Assembly: GCA_001579985.1 (NCBI GenBank)
Contig: LRSR01009192.1
Location: forward strand, 1-22,202
DNA: 22,202 bases
Reading direction: 5' to 3'
From: Hypsibius dujardini
Taxonomy: Eukaryota > Tardigrada > Eutardigrada > Parachela > Hypsibiidae
Shown: piece after piece, positions 8,436-18,161 of the stretch
Layout of the letters: each line of letters opens with the position of its first letter
Numbering within the stretch: the first letter of the stretch is position 1
The notes under the pieces: generated by a model
Told to the model about the DNA's origin: nothing
Databases searched by the model: none
What the model saw: the letters and a program-made list of their open reading frames with translations, nothing else
Made by a program: the position numbers and the translations under genes

Positions 8436-11400
8436 ATGCGTCGTTGGATTTATTTCGTATGCTTTGCCGCGAACCTCTTGGTATGCTAGAGAGATTATCT
8501 AACGGGCTAGAATTATTTTAATTTGTCACGTCACTCTCCCCGCTAGCTGGATGGCCTGGCTATGCTGGTGGAACCATAGTCGATTGGTTAATTTTTTAGC
8601 TGCTCTCCCCCCTAATGTCCCTTACGACTCTGGAAAAGATCCTTCGCAAATGTTAATCCGCATTTTGCTTGCAGTCCCACGGCAGGATGGACGGGGTGAT
8701 GTGCCGGACGACAAGGAAGGCACATTGGACGACGCTTCCGAACCCGTTAATGCGTGGAAGGACCCATATTGAGGAGGACCGCGTGGTGCTGTTCCCAGGA
8801 CTGCATCCCTTTCTCAATATTAGCCACATACGTCTTGCGGATCGAGACCTCCCCATGCCGAGATCGATTGCGCAGGTTAGTTGGCCGGGAGTGAAGAGCT
8901 TTGTCAACGCCAGCTGCCCCGATCGACTGCAGTACAGCATCATCCGTGATGTGAGAATGACCATGTCTGTGACGCGCTGTGCTGGACTCACCGATTCGCC
9001 ATCTGGGTGCCTTGCCAATGAAACGGCAACGACAACGCCGCAGAACGGACACTCTTGCTGCAGCCAAACATTTGACCTAGGTGAGCCGGAGTACCACGCC
9101 TTCCTCCGCGACAGAGGCTGCATGAACCGTCATCCGCAATCTCGCTCGGTCCTACACGACCCTAAACTCTGGGATCGACGTGAACTGGATATTCTCGAAG
9201 CTGCTGAGGAAATTCGGCAATGTCCAGGAATGCGGGACGTGCAATTTCAATTGAATGCTACGATCTTTCTCGGTTGCTTTGATCGCCTGGAGCTGCGGTC
9301 CTACGTAAGAGAAGCCATGCAACTCGCATTCGTTTATACATGGAGACCATTTTCAATGATCAGTTGTGCCAAATCATCACGATTGCTCCCAAGTCAAAAA
9401 TTACTGGTATCAATATAGTGTCCATACGATGTATGCGGCAAAGTCTGTATTTCGGATCACTCTCCACTTGGTCCATAAATCGGCTCACTCATGGGTTTCT
9501 GTTTGATGGTAGGTGCTTGATTGTTTGACTTTCTGTACTATATCCTAGTATACTATAGCACTTCTGGAAATCAAACAATCAAGCAGCTGCCATCAAAGAG
9601 AAATCCATGAATGAGCCGATTTATCGACCAAGTGGAGGGTGAACCGATTTATCGACCAAGTGGAGGGTGAGCCGAAATACAGACTTTGCCTCATACTGAA
9701 AATCCAGTGTGTCCATGAAGAGACTTTCAATTTATGATTGATTTTAACGGGGAAATCCACAATGACTTAATTTGGGCAGAATTTAATAGTTCGGGAACCG
9801 TTCAACGCCTTCTTTTTGAAGACAAAAAAATAATCATATTGCATATCATTTTTAATGCTATGTTAAATAAGTATTAATTCCAGTACAATGTCGTACAGTA
9901 ATGATGCGATACGTGTCGTACGTTCCCTTGATTTCTGAAAAATATTGGCTATGCCCATCCCATTAAAATCAAATATGGAGACACAATAGTGTTAAAAAAT
10001 GTCAATACAATTTGTTCTAAAGATAGGGTTGTTGGGCGGCGAAAGTGAAATTTGTGATTATTTTCATTCCTAGGAACATCCACCAAGACTGATTTTTCAG
10101 ATCATGCTGATGAAAAAAAACAACATTTTTATCGCCATGAATATATTAAACTATGAAATAAAAATAGTGGGATGTCATGCTGAACGTCTACAGCAGAAAT
10201 AATCCCTGGTAAGTTTGACAGATATTTAACTCTCTGGTAATCGGGTGGTTTGTGTGTACGGGTAGTACGGGGTTAGCCAAAGTTGACTTAATTAGGGAAA
10301 GTGCCTATGTCGTCTGGTCGAGTTGGCTGCGTTTCATTTGGCACTTTCCGTGCTCTGTTTGCGTTGTCCCGCCAGGCAGCGCTGCTAACGTCTCCAAACA
10401 AAAAATTGACAACAGCTGATATTTTTGCGAGCCGAGAATCAAACGCCTTCCTGATGACTTTTTTTTCCATTCCGCTCTCAATTGTTTCTGTAATTCATTT
10501 GCAGTTGTATTTTATTGGCAATATGTCTGGCTAAAACCCTTTTAAATTTGCATTCCCGAAGATTTTTTTGCAACCTACGCCAATATATTAGTGTGCATGT
10601 TGTTTATGTTTTACGAGGGGTCGGAATGGAATTACACACCCCGATTTCCCTGAAATTTTTTTCACGAATTGTGGACTAAATATGTAGATTTTAGAAAAAT
10701 ATTTCATTTGCAATTGAGCCCTGGACTTCCCTGGACAGAAAAAAATTCCAAAATTCCTAGAATGCATATCCGCTTTTTCGCAAATTTTAACCGTTGATTA
10801 GCTGATTCATTCACATGTAAAACGTCATTTTATTTTTTATCCCCCCTTATCGGCGTTACAGAAACACAATCTTTTTATGTTAACAAAAGACATCAAAACT
10901 TAATTTAAAAAAAAACATAAGAACGAAAACAACCCACGCTCAGACAGTGGCCAATAGTGCTGGGTGGTACCCAACAGTTACGCAACACTTACTAATAGTA
11001 TAGTGCATCATAGTGTATAGTATATCTACCTAGTTAACTCATTCCTATCTACCCTTACATTCCATAATGTACTTTCTCAGCTGTTATTACGTATATAATT
11101 CCGCCATGTCGGCAGGAACTAGTACATTAGCTCAGGAACTATTCTTTATTCCTGACTATATAAGCGTATGTTCTACAGTAGCCTATGAGAGTTCCTTCCT
11201 TTCTCCCCCAAACAGTAAAGTCTTCCCTCAATTCTTCTCCTATTATTCAGTCTAATAGCTTGCATGTTCAGGTTCTTCCGTCCTAGTAGGGACGGAGGCC
11301 TAACAATAGCCATGATCTTTTCATTGATTTTGCATTGATTTACTATACTGTATTTTTGCGTTAGACAAGGACAGCGTATGAGCTGTGGAACGTTTAATCG

Positions 11401-12901
11401 GCCACGCGGCGCTTGTACTGTGTGTACAGTGCACACAGCCGTACACACTTTCCACTCCAGTACAACTGTCCCTGTGTAACGCGAAAACACAGTACCCTCA
11501 ACGAGTCTAACAGTCGTTTTCCCGTGTGAGACATTTACAAAGGGAGACTTTCTTTTAATTATCTCCACAACCGTGTGGGTCGTTTTCTTTCTTTTTTTTC
11601 TAAACTCAATTTTCGACGTCGTCCGTTAAGGAAAAAAATTGTGTTTCTGGAACGTCGTTAAGGGGGATAAAAAATTAGATGTTTTCCTGTGAATGAATCA
11701 GCCAATCAACGCTTAAAATTCACGGTAAAGGGGAAATGCATTCCCGGAACTTTAGAATTTTTTTCTGCCAAATCCAGGGCTCAATTGCAAATGAAATGTT
11801 TTTTTAAATCTAGATATTCAGTCTATTATTTGTGAAAAAAAATTTCAGAGAAATCGGGGTGTGTAATTCCATTCCGACCCCTCGTTAGCCAACTCTGGCT
11901 TGACCGGTTCTGACCAGTTCCAAAAGCTTTTCCCTAAAGCTTTTTCTGAATTCAATTTTAGACTCTTCTACACGGTCAAAGCAAGAAACCCTGTTTGAAA
12001 AATCCAAAAAATGGATAATTAAATCGAGTTTAAAGAAAGAGTAAGCCAGTGTAAGCTGACTGGCACTCAGAGAGTTAAGAGCATCCATTTGCAGTGTATG
12101 GTAAACGCAATTTCAAAATATTTTGAGATGATATTTTTGTGGCAATCTTTTCTTGAAAGTTATAAGAATTACAAGCATACTCTAATGTCACGCAATAGCA
12201 GAGTTTTGTTTGTAATCATACTGACGAAGTTAATGTCTCTGGTCACTAAATGCGCAGATGAAACGTAATAATGAATTAGCATCTTAAGTACATAAATCTA
12301 ACGTTCTCCTTCTTCTCGAATGAGTAATAGTCTCTTTCATGGACGTCTATCGTGGCAAGGTGGATCTTTTTGTATTGTCAATTGCAGATGATGTATGACG
12401 ATTATCCAGCGTATTCCGTGGAACTGCCCGATGACAGCATAGTTTGCCTTCGATGTCTGGATCCAACGGACACTGTAATAATTTGGAGCGCAGTTTACAA
12501 GGAAGTACGAAAGCCGGATGATCTGTCCCCAGCCTGCGATAGTCTAGATCTCACGTGGCGATTTGGAGAATACTGCGCAACCAACAGCTTAATATATGAT
12601 TCTCAGAACCCTGTGAGTGGCTGTCCAGGACCAGGTTAGTTACGGCTGCGAGCATATATATCTGGTGGCATTGCATTACCTGTCTTATGTAGTCGCAACG
12701 TATAAATACGACGCGACCAAAATAATTGAGTGGTCATGAACCGTTGTGACCATATTGAAAGCATTACGATGGATCAAATTTAAGATAACAAATTCGGATT
12801 GGCCTCGCTGATATTAAAACAAGCGTGGTCCTTTGAGTTTAATACCTTTGAAAGTAAACTTGAATAAATAGACAGAGACAAACAGATATAACGAAATAAA
12901 C

Positions 12902-12933
<32 letters not shown>

Positions 12934-13298
12934 AAAGAACATATAAATCTGCTCCCTGAATTAATGCGTTTGAACTGACTCTATCCAGATGGCATACGTG
13001 GACATGGCATACGTGGACGTAGAAAGGAACGCAGCAATGCATGCCTAATCTCCACCTTCGCCGACGATATTGGCCACCCGTGTCCTGGGAGAAAAATGAT
13101 ACTAGTGTTGCAGTATCAGTGTAACTTATCCTCAAGGGGAGGGGTAAGTAATCAGTGGCGCGACTTCTCTCAAACCTATGCAAATGTATGTGTTCTCTGC
13201 TGCCAGATGACAAACGACGCCTTTTGCCAATCGAATCCGGAGTCACGCTATTGCGACTGATTACCTCAGAAAATAAGGAGTATCCTGTCAAGCTATAA
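8436..13298 (+). CDS. Secreted cysteine-rich glycoprotein, four exons with a 3.1-kb second intron
   Basis: Exons: 8436-8480, 8675-9304, 12388-12634 and 13207-13298 (stop TAA). The phases fit (0,0,1), giving 337 residues. Exon 1 encodes a signal peptide core (MRRWIYFVCFAANLL). Exon 2 is a 210-codon open exon with nine cysteines and four sequons (NIS, NAS, NET, NAT). It contains SWPGVKSFVNASC and, near its end, QFQLNATIFLGCF. Exon 3 adds five cysteines (VCLRC, PAC, EYC, GC). The model then has 14 cysteines after the signal exon. An alternative donor inside exon 3 (GTGAGT at 12612) would join exon 4 in another frame, ending SNPESRYCD with the stop at 13258-13260. The link across intron 2 rests on phase and shared style; exons 3-4 could be a separate gene. 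No known family is recognised. Confidence 0.62.
9431..9696. repeat. Long imperfect hairpin with a 28-bp tandem duplication in one arm
   Basis: The left arm 9431-9528 (GTATGCGGCAAAGTCTGTAT ... GCTTGATTGTTTGA) is closely complementary to the right arm 9571-9696, around a 42-base loop. The right arm is longer because a 28-bp segment, CGATTTATCGACCAAGTGGA with its flanks, occurs twice in tandem (9613-9640 and 9641-9668, one mismatch seen). It lies in intron 2 of the cysteine-rich gene on the plus strand, so the transcript could fold into a stem of about 100 bp. It may be a foldback transposon or a source of small RNA. Confidence 0.85.
10230..12074. mobile_element. Possible TTAA-flanked DNA element, interrupted by a second element
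   Basis: The left end is TTAA|CTCTCTGG (TTAA 10226-10229). The right end, reverse-complemented, is TTAA|CTCTCTGA (TTAA 12075-12078). The left end resembles the repeat at 4633, supporting a dispersed family. The inverted match is only about 7-8 bases beyond TTAA, so pairing of these two ends is tentative. No transposase is visible. The 1.27-kb element at 10614-11884 lies within it. The whole block is inside intron 2 of the gene at 8436. Confidence 0.4.
10614..11884. mobile_element. Terminal-inverted-repeat DNA transposon, non-autonomous, with TTA target duplication
   Basis: Two inverted arms of about 250 bp (10614-10867 and 11641-11884) begin with CGAGGGGTCGGAATGGAATT on each strand and match with scattered differences and small indels. 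TTA directly borders both ends (10611-10613 and 11885-11887), consistent with the 3-bp TWA duplications of PIF/Harbinger-type elements. The 773-bp interior has one 131-codon minus-strand ORF (11173-11568) with no transposase motif that I can see. It is most likely a long-TIR MITE or foldback element. The superfamily is inferred from the duplication length only. Confidence 0.8.
12902..12934 (+). repeat. (GACA)n microsatellite
   Basis: Seven pure GACA units (12902-12929) are followed by AACA variants. The array lies in intron 3 of the gene at 8436. The long minus-strand ORF over it (12839-13291) is a repeat artefact plus antisense of exon 4. Confidence 0.95.
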
Positions 13299-13776
13299 GC
13301 ATGGATGAATCTGTGTTACTACCCTGTAGCTCTCTCTATAAGATACGATATAGCGTTTTACTGCAGCTGAATCAAAGCAATAGACGCTTTAGTTTACTTG
13401 AGCTTGCCAACGGATACAGATACGAATCGAATAGAGAATATTCTATATTCATAAAAAAAGCAGTAATCAGCCCAGTTTTAACCACCATCACATATCGGAC
13501 ACTACGGCTGCTCAAATCAAAAAAGACTCATCTGGTGTAGGAAACTTGAAAACCGTAGCCACCTGTAGTGCAGCAAACGGGCATGTTTTAGAAAAGAGTG
13601 AGGCACTATAATGGGCGCTGCCAGGGGACCAAAGGATGTGTTATTGTCCGTCCGGTCAAAAGACCAAATTTTACAAAAGGTTTACATTTTTATGTGTCGA
13701 AAACAAATCGCTAGCGACGTATACTGGCGACTTTTTGAATAACGACATTGAAGAGTCACAATGTATTCATGGACTA

Positions 13777-13958
13777 GGCATACGGGCATAATTCACATAA
13801 CGGGCATAATTCTGCCCAAAATCCAATGCCCGATTGCCAATAACATACAATGCTAATGAGTTTGGGGGTAGTCAGTCTAGCATACAGTAAATTGTACCCG
13901 GGCACCGCTGGCATAATTGATATAACCGGCATAACCGACATAACCGGCGTAACTGCAT
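13777..13958 (+). repeat. Two short arrays of a 9-bp GGCATAACC-like repeat
   Basis: Array one (about 13777-13812) reads as variants of GGCATA-ATT/ACG units. Array two (13910-13958) runs GGCATAATT, GATATAACC, GGCATAACC, GACATAACC, GGCGTAACT: five 9-base units in register. A reverse-orientation relative lies at 19054-19104. Confidence 0.7.
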
Positions 13959-14178
13959 AAAGGTCGGCCTAATTAGCATATTCGGTACTGCAAAGGAATA
14001 AACGTCTTTAGCCTAGCCGACTTCCTGCCGTAACGGAGTAGCATTTTCAGAGCAAAGGACAGTTTTTACTCTGAACAACGCTTATTGCATAAAGAACAAT
14101 TTGGCTGAGGATAGCCATACATGCCTTGTTTTAATCACCTCAAAATTTCGGGGCCTTGAGCCTAAAACCACTTTACAA

Positions 14179-14400
14179 TGGGTCGGAATGGTAGCCGAAA
14201 CGCCAATCTCCCTGTAGTTTTTTTGCAAATAGTGGACTAAATTAATAGATTTAAGCAAAAAATTTCATCTGCAAACGAGCTGTGATCTGAGCGGAAAAAA
14301 ATCAAAAATCCCCCAATGGCTCGGAAGGGTTTCTCAATCAATTCAACCATTGATTGTTTGATTTATGCTCCAGCAAAACTTAACTTAATTTTTTTACTAC
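14179..14400 (+). repeat. Diverged solo arm of the 10614-11884 transposon family
   Basis: It starts TGGGTCGGAATGG and follows the left arm of the 10614 element in order: AATAGTGGACTAAAT against AATTGTGGACTAAAT, ATTTCATCTGCAAACGAGC against ATTTCATTTGCAATTGAGC, then AACCATTGATTG against AACCGTTGATTA. It is clearly older than the two arms at 10614 and 11641. No inverted partner was found nearby. Confidence 0.7.
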
Positions 14401-15779
14401 CTCTATCAACACATTTCAACAACTATTGTTTTTTAAATAAATATAAGTTATCACGTTAGTACTCTTACAAAAGCAAATAATAGTGGTAAGCCTTTTCAGT
14501 AGAGCGAAACAATTAGAAAAAGATTGTGAACGCACTGATTGAGATTTGGTGACTTCTGGCACAGGCCTGTAAAGATTTCCAGTGGTTAGTTTTGGTGCAA
14601 GAATACTGAAACAAGCACTACAACGTGTAGATGTGCTCCTGCCACGGCTGCGGAATAAGGGAATAAACGCCGTAGACTGTATGGTTAAGACTCACAAGCG
14701 CATGTAACCTACTGCTATGGCAATGGAGTAATGAAACAAACAACAAATACTGTATGCTTAACACAAAGAGGCTCCAACAATAGTACAAAAATAGTGGCAT
14801 GATAGAAAAACGCCATTGGGTATATGGAAAGAGTAGATAGTAACTAATGAACTCGCATTACCGCGTTGATAATACTGTTAATTTATGACTAGTGTGGCCG
14901 CTACCGTGAAACCTTAATGACTTATCTTCCAATTCTGAAAATGCACACCTCTCAAAATTTGTAAATGTGACGTACAGTTGTAATATGCTTCCCGACCCAG
15001 AGCGTGTCATAATTGTGACCTGCGCCCTGTCAAATCCGAGTGACATCTAATCAATACGGAGTCACCAATAAGTTTCCGGTCAAACTCTCAATAGCAGCAC
15101 AATATTCCGCTTCACTGGGATTACTAAATTATTTTATTTTATTTTATCAGATTTATTATTCTTCGCCGCTATTTTTGGACCAGCAAATATTTCATCAGGC
15201 CTTCCTACCGTACCTATGTTTTCAGTTATTACTGATATGTCCGGCTATTTTCGGTAAAAATATAGAACCGTAATCATATGGCAAAGTTTGGCTAAATCTT
15301 AACAGACTGAACCTTATATGGCTCAAAGTAATAGAGCACAGCTATAACCACTGCCATTTTTTAAACTACACCATGATCGTGTTCAGTTCTTTTCAGCTTT
15401 TACGATTGCTGTCAATTGTACTTTCCACAGCAACGTATCCCTCCTCTTGGTTGCGTCAACCGTTTTAGGACTGGTCTAAAAGAAATCGAGTTTTTTAGAC
15501 TGGTCGCCCAAAAACTCCTATTTTCTAAACACTGAAATTTCGAACAACGCAAGGGGCATGAGGCAAAAAGTATGTGTGTGAATATTTAATCCAGTATAGT
15601 TCACGGCCCTATGACGGAAACGCTTCATGATTAAAATGCACATAATGAATGGATGTGTGTGCTTGGCCTGACACAAAAAGGGCGGTCAGAAGATGATTTG
15701 ATTCACAGTATGCAGTTCAAACGAGGAAGCTGCTAGACAAAAGCTTCTGGATGCAAAGTCGATCCAAGGACAAGCCGAC

Positions 15780-16066
15780 GGATTGTCGGAGGCGGACGGA
15801 AGCGAGCGGCTAGACGCATAGACGCAAGGATAGACGAACGAGCGAATGCCTAAACTGGGAGTTGTACAGACAATTAGACGAGCTGAGAGCGGGCGGATGA
15901 CAGGGCGGGCGGAAGGATGAAAGGACAAACGGACGGAATTACCGAGGAATGGGCGGACCGGTGGACGGACGGACGAACGGATGGGTGGATAGATGAACGG
16001 ATTCACGGCTAGACGGAGAGTCAAACCGAATGTGGTACGGATGAAAGGGCGGTCGGACGGATGGAC
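15780..16066 (+). repeat. Degenerate GGAC/ACGG tetranucleotide array
   Basis: About 290 bp of purine-biased GGACGGAC, GGCGGACG and GAACGGAT units with many substitutions. The minus-strand ORF over it (15686-16069, rich in RP/RS/SVRP) is a product of the repeat, not a gene. Confidence 0.9.
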
Positions 16067-16140
16067 CAACGAATCCCTATGGATAACTCGTGACTATTTT
16101 ATGCCTTGAGATAGCCTTGTTTTAGAGGATAAAGTAAGGC

Positions 16141-16146
16141 TTTATT
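16141..16146 (-). terminator. Candidate AATAAA poly(A) signal for the minus-strand gene ending at 16622
   Basis: AATAAA on the minus strand, about 475 bp past the proposed stop codon. It is a plausible but not unique candidate. Confidence 0.3.
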
Positions 16147-16621
16147 CTCTGCAAAATCAGGGCCAAAACTCCAATACTTTCTTGGCGTGTTAAGTGACCT
16201 GCCCCAAAGGCTGTCTTCCAGCCTGTAATATTGCCACTTGTCTGGCCAAGTCTCAAGGCTGTTTATAGCAATGATTTTCGGGAACCTCCCTAGAAATCCA
16301 TCCAATCACAAGTCGTTTAAATTATTGAATAACGAATGACGTTGCAGGTTGATGGACAAATGAAAAAATTTCTTGGTATTTTTGGTAATGATTACAATGG
16401 CGAACGACAATTTAACGCATCACAGTTAAAGAGCGTCAACGTGAACGTGATTAAAAAAAGCACATAAAAACGAACATTACTTGCGCCAGCGTAACTGATA
16501 AGAAAAAACTACAAGATTTCTGGACGCAATAAGATAAAATCTCGTCATTCGTCCTGCATGAGACTGTCGTGGACGTAATTTGTGCTGCTGCCATTCATGC
16601 TGATATCGTCGGCGTTTTGTT

Positions 16622-18161
16622 TCAGTGTTTTGCTCTTAATTTCTGCAAATAGAAATAACAAGAACTGATTATAGTCAACTAAATGGTTATTTTTGCGAAC
16701 TAAAAATTAGTTACTAAGGATTTTTAGTTCAATTTTTTTTAATAACTAAGATTCTACTCTAGCGTGAGTCAAAGAAGTTGATCAAATTTTATTTTTATTA
16801 GCTCATCAGTTAAATTGAATAAAAATAAATAATATGCAATAATTTAATAAGGAATTTAATTTAAATAATTAATTTAAATTAAATTATTTAGAAAAACTTA
16901 TTAGTCAATTACTTTTAGTTTTCGCCATCCCTACCTGTGATGATTCCTTGAGATACAGCTGTCCAAGTGTTTCTCCAGCTCCAGCTTCGTACGCTCTGAT
17001 AAAATGAAAAACAGCAAGATTAGAACATGGTTTTTTCGCGCAAAAGCCAACGTGAAACAGTAGTACCTCACCGTTGTCCAACTGTAGAATTAATTACGGA
17101 TAGTACAATCTTTTCCATTTTGCGTCGCACGTCATCTTCTCCTGAACTGTCACCCGAGGGTTAACACGCAGGGAGCTGTTTGGAACTACACTCACTTTCG
17201 GTACCGGATCACTGTACCAGCAAACAATTGAAGCCATTGCGCGTAGATATTAAAACCAAAATGGAAAAAACGCAGAGAGATCTTGCAATTGATGCGGACA
17301 TAAGAAATACTTTCAAAATTCAATTGGCAACAACGAGAACCCGGATATTTTCAGCTGCTTAGATGGTGAGGAAAAATGGAAGACTGAAGGTTTATTACAC
17401 TACATCGAATTTATAGGGACTTTCAAGGTCCATTCCACGCTGTCTTTTTAAGTAAATTTCAAGGAGCTTTCGCTCTACTCGGAACGCTCTTTTGTTAATT
17501 GATAAAATGTAAACAATCGCACTGCGAGTCACGCATGCTATATCGTGGCTCAATTATTGCCTTGTTCAGCACATGAACATTTAAGCATGACAAAGTGTGC
17601 CTGGAATACAGCGTGGATTTCTTAAAAAAAAATTGCCCAGTTTAATATAGCATCAGTGTGCCTGGAACAGGGCAACTTTCAAGCCTACATTTGAGCGCTG
17701 GCTAAAATATTGTGTTCCATTTATCCGTAGGGATGGACGGACCGATGGACGGACAAACAGACAAACCGACAAACCGACAGAAGAACGGACGGACGGTTTG
17801 CAGACACCAACCGGAAATTAACGACCGGAGGATGAAAGCACGAATAATTGATAGATTGCATGACCACTTCACATAAATCGAACGAGACATGGGCGACGGA
17901 TGTTCACAGGAACGGTCGCAGAGACGGAAGAGCAGACACTGGTCGGAACCATGGCTGCACCATGGAGACACAAACGGACTTTTGACACATACCCCTTGCC
18001 ATAGTCCGAATTTCAGTCTCGGAAAAACTTTTTTTCTCGTGACTTTTCTCCAAAAAAACAATTTCATGGAGACTCTTCCCAAAACAGGGTTCGCCCAAAA
18101 ATAAACAGTTACTTACCTTCATTACTTCCCATCGACGTCTATCATCTTTGAGACGACCCAT
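16622..18161 (-). CDS. Tentative five-exon gene for a small (about 95-residue) protein of unknown function
   Basis: Proposed minus-strand exons: 18161-18117, 17281-17196, 17146-17072, 16995-16935 and 16642-16622. Phases fit (0,2,2,0). The two best-supported exons are 17146-17072, encoding SGEDDVRRKMEKIVLSVINS and a further TVGQ, and 16995-16935, encoding AYEAGAGETLGQLYLKESSQ. Both have clean GT-AG sites. The last exon adds KLRAKH and a stop. Exon 1 (MGRLKDDRRRWEVMK) ends in a perfect AAG|GTAAGT donor. Exon 2 would contain an aromatic, hydrophobic stretch (IYAQWLQLFAGTVI) and has a weak acceptor. A different, signal-peptide-like ATG reading (from 17308, MSASIARSLCVFSILVLIS), with TATAAA about 100 bp upstream, competes with exon 2 but cannot be joined in phase to exon 3. 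The 5' half is therefore uncertain. I recognise no family. Confidence 0.35.
16690..16925. repeat. AT-rich dispersed repeat containing a 33-bp near-palindrome
   Basis: It lies in the last intron of the tentative gene at 16622-18161. AACTAAAAATTAGTTACT near 16699 resembles the repeat near 1215. At 16853-16885 an A/T-only sequence beginning AATTTAATTTAAATAATT reads almost the same on both strands. It is followed by TTAGTCAATTACTTTTAGTT. It is probably a small self-complementary mobile element. Confidence 0.5.
17731..17796 (+). repeat. GGAC/AAAC tetranucleotide microsatellite
   Basis: GGACGGAC, ACAAACAG and ACCGACAA units with an interrupted centre. It has the same purine-rich strand bias as the other arrays and lies in the proposed first intron of the tentative gene ending at 18161. 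Confidence 0.9.

Larger units (their letters stand above)
13299..16621. other. Gene-poor interval rich in repeats
   Basis: This 3.3-kb stretch has no convincing gene. It holds two clusters of a 9-bp GGCATAACC-type repeat, a diverged copy of a transposon arm (14179-14400), a long degenerate GGAC/ACGG array (15780-16066) and a minus-strand AATAAA at 16146-16141. AATAAA at 13997-14002 (+) could serve the gene ending at 13298, about 700 bp downstream of its stop. Plus ORFs 13301-13540 and 15040-15273 and minus ORFs 14618-14800, 14858-15046 and 16099-16305 have no recognisable features. Confidence 0.6.

Noticed and set aside
8653-9123. 156-codon and 106-codon minus-strand ORFs
   Set aside because: Antisense shadows of the long open exon 2 of the gene at 8436.
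11173-11568. 131-codon minus-strand ORF inside the TIR element, as a transposase remnant
   Set aside because: No DDE-type motif, zinc finger or helix-turn-helix pattern visible; composition looks like chance reading of non-coding interior sequence.
12839-13291. 150-codon minus-strand ORF
   Set aside because: Crosses a GACA microsatellite (Ser-Val-Cys-Leu repeats) and is antisense to a supported exon of the plus-strand gene.
15686-16069. 127-codon minus-strand ORF rich in Arg, Pro and Ser
   Set aside because: It is translated GGAC/ACGG microsatellite; repeats without stop codons give long false ORFs.
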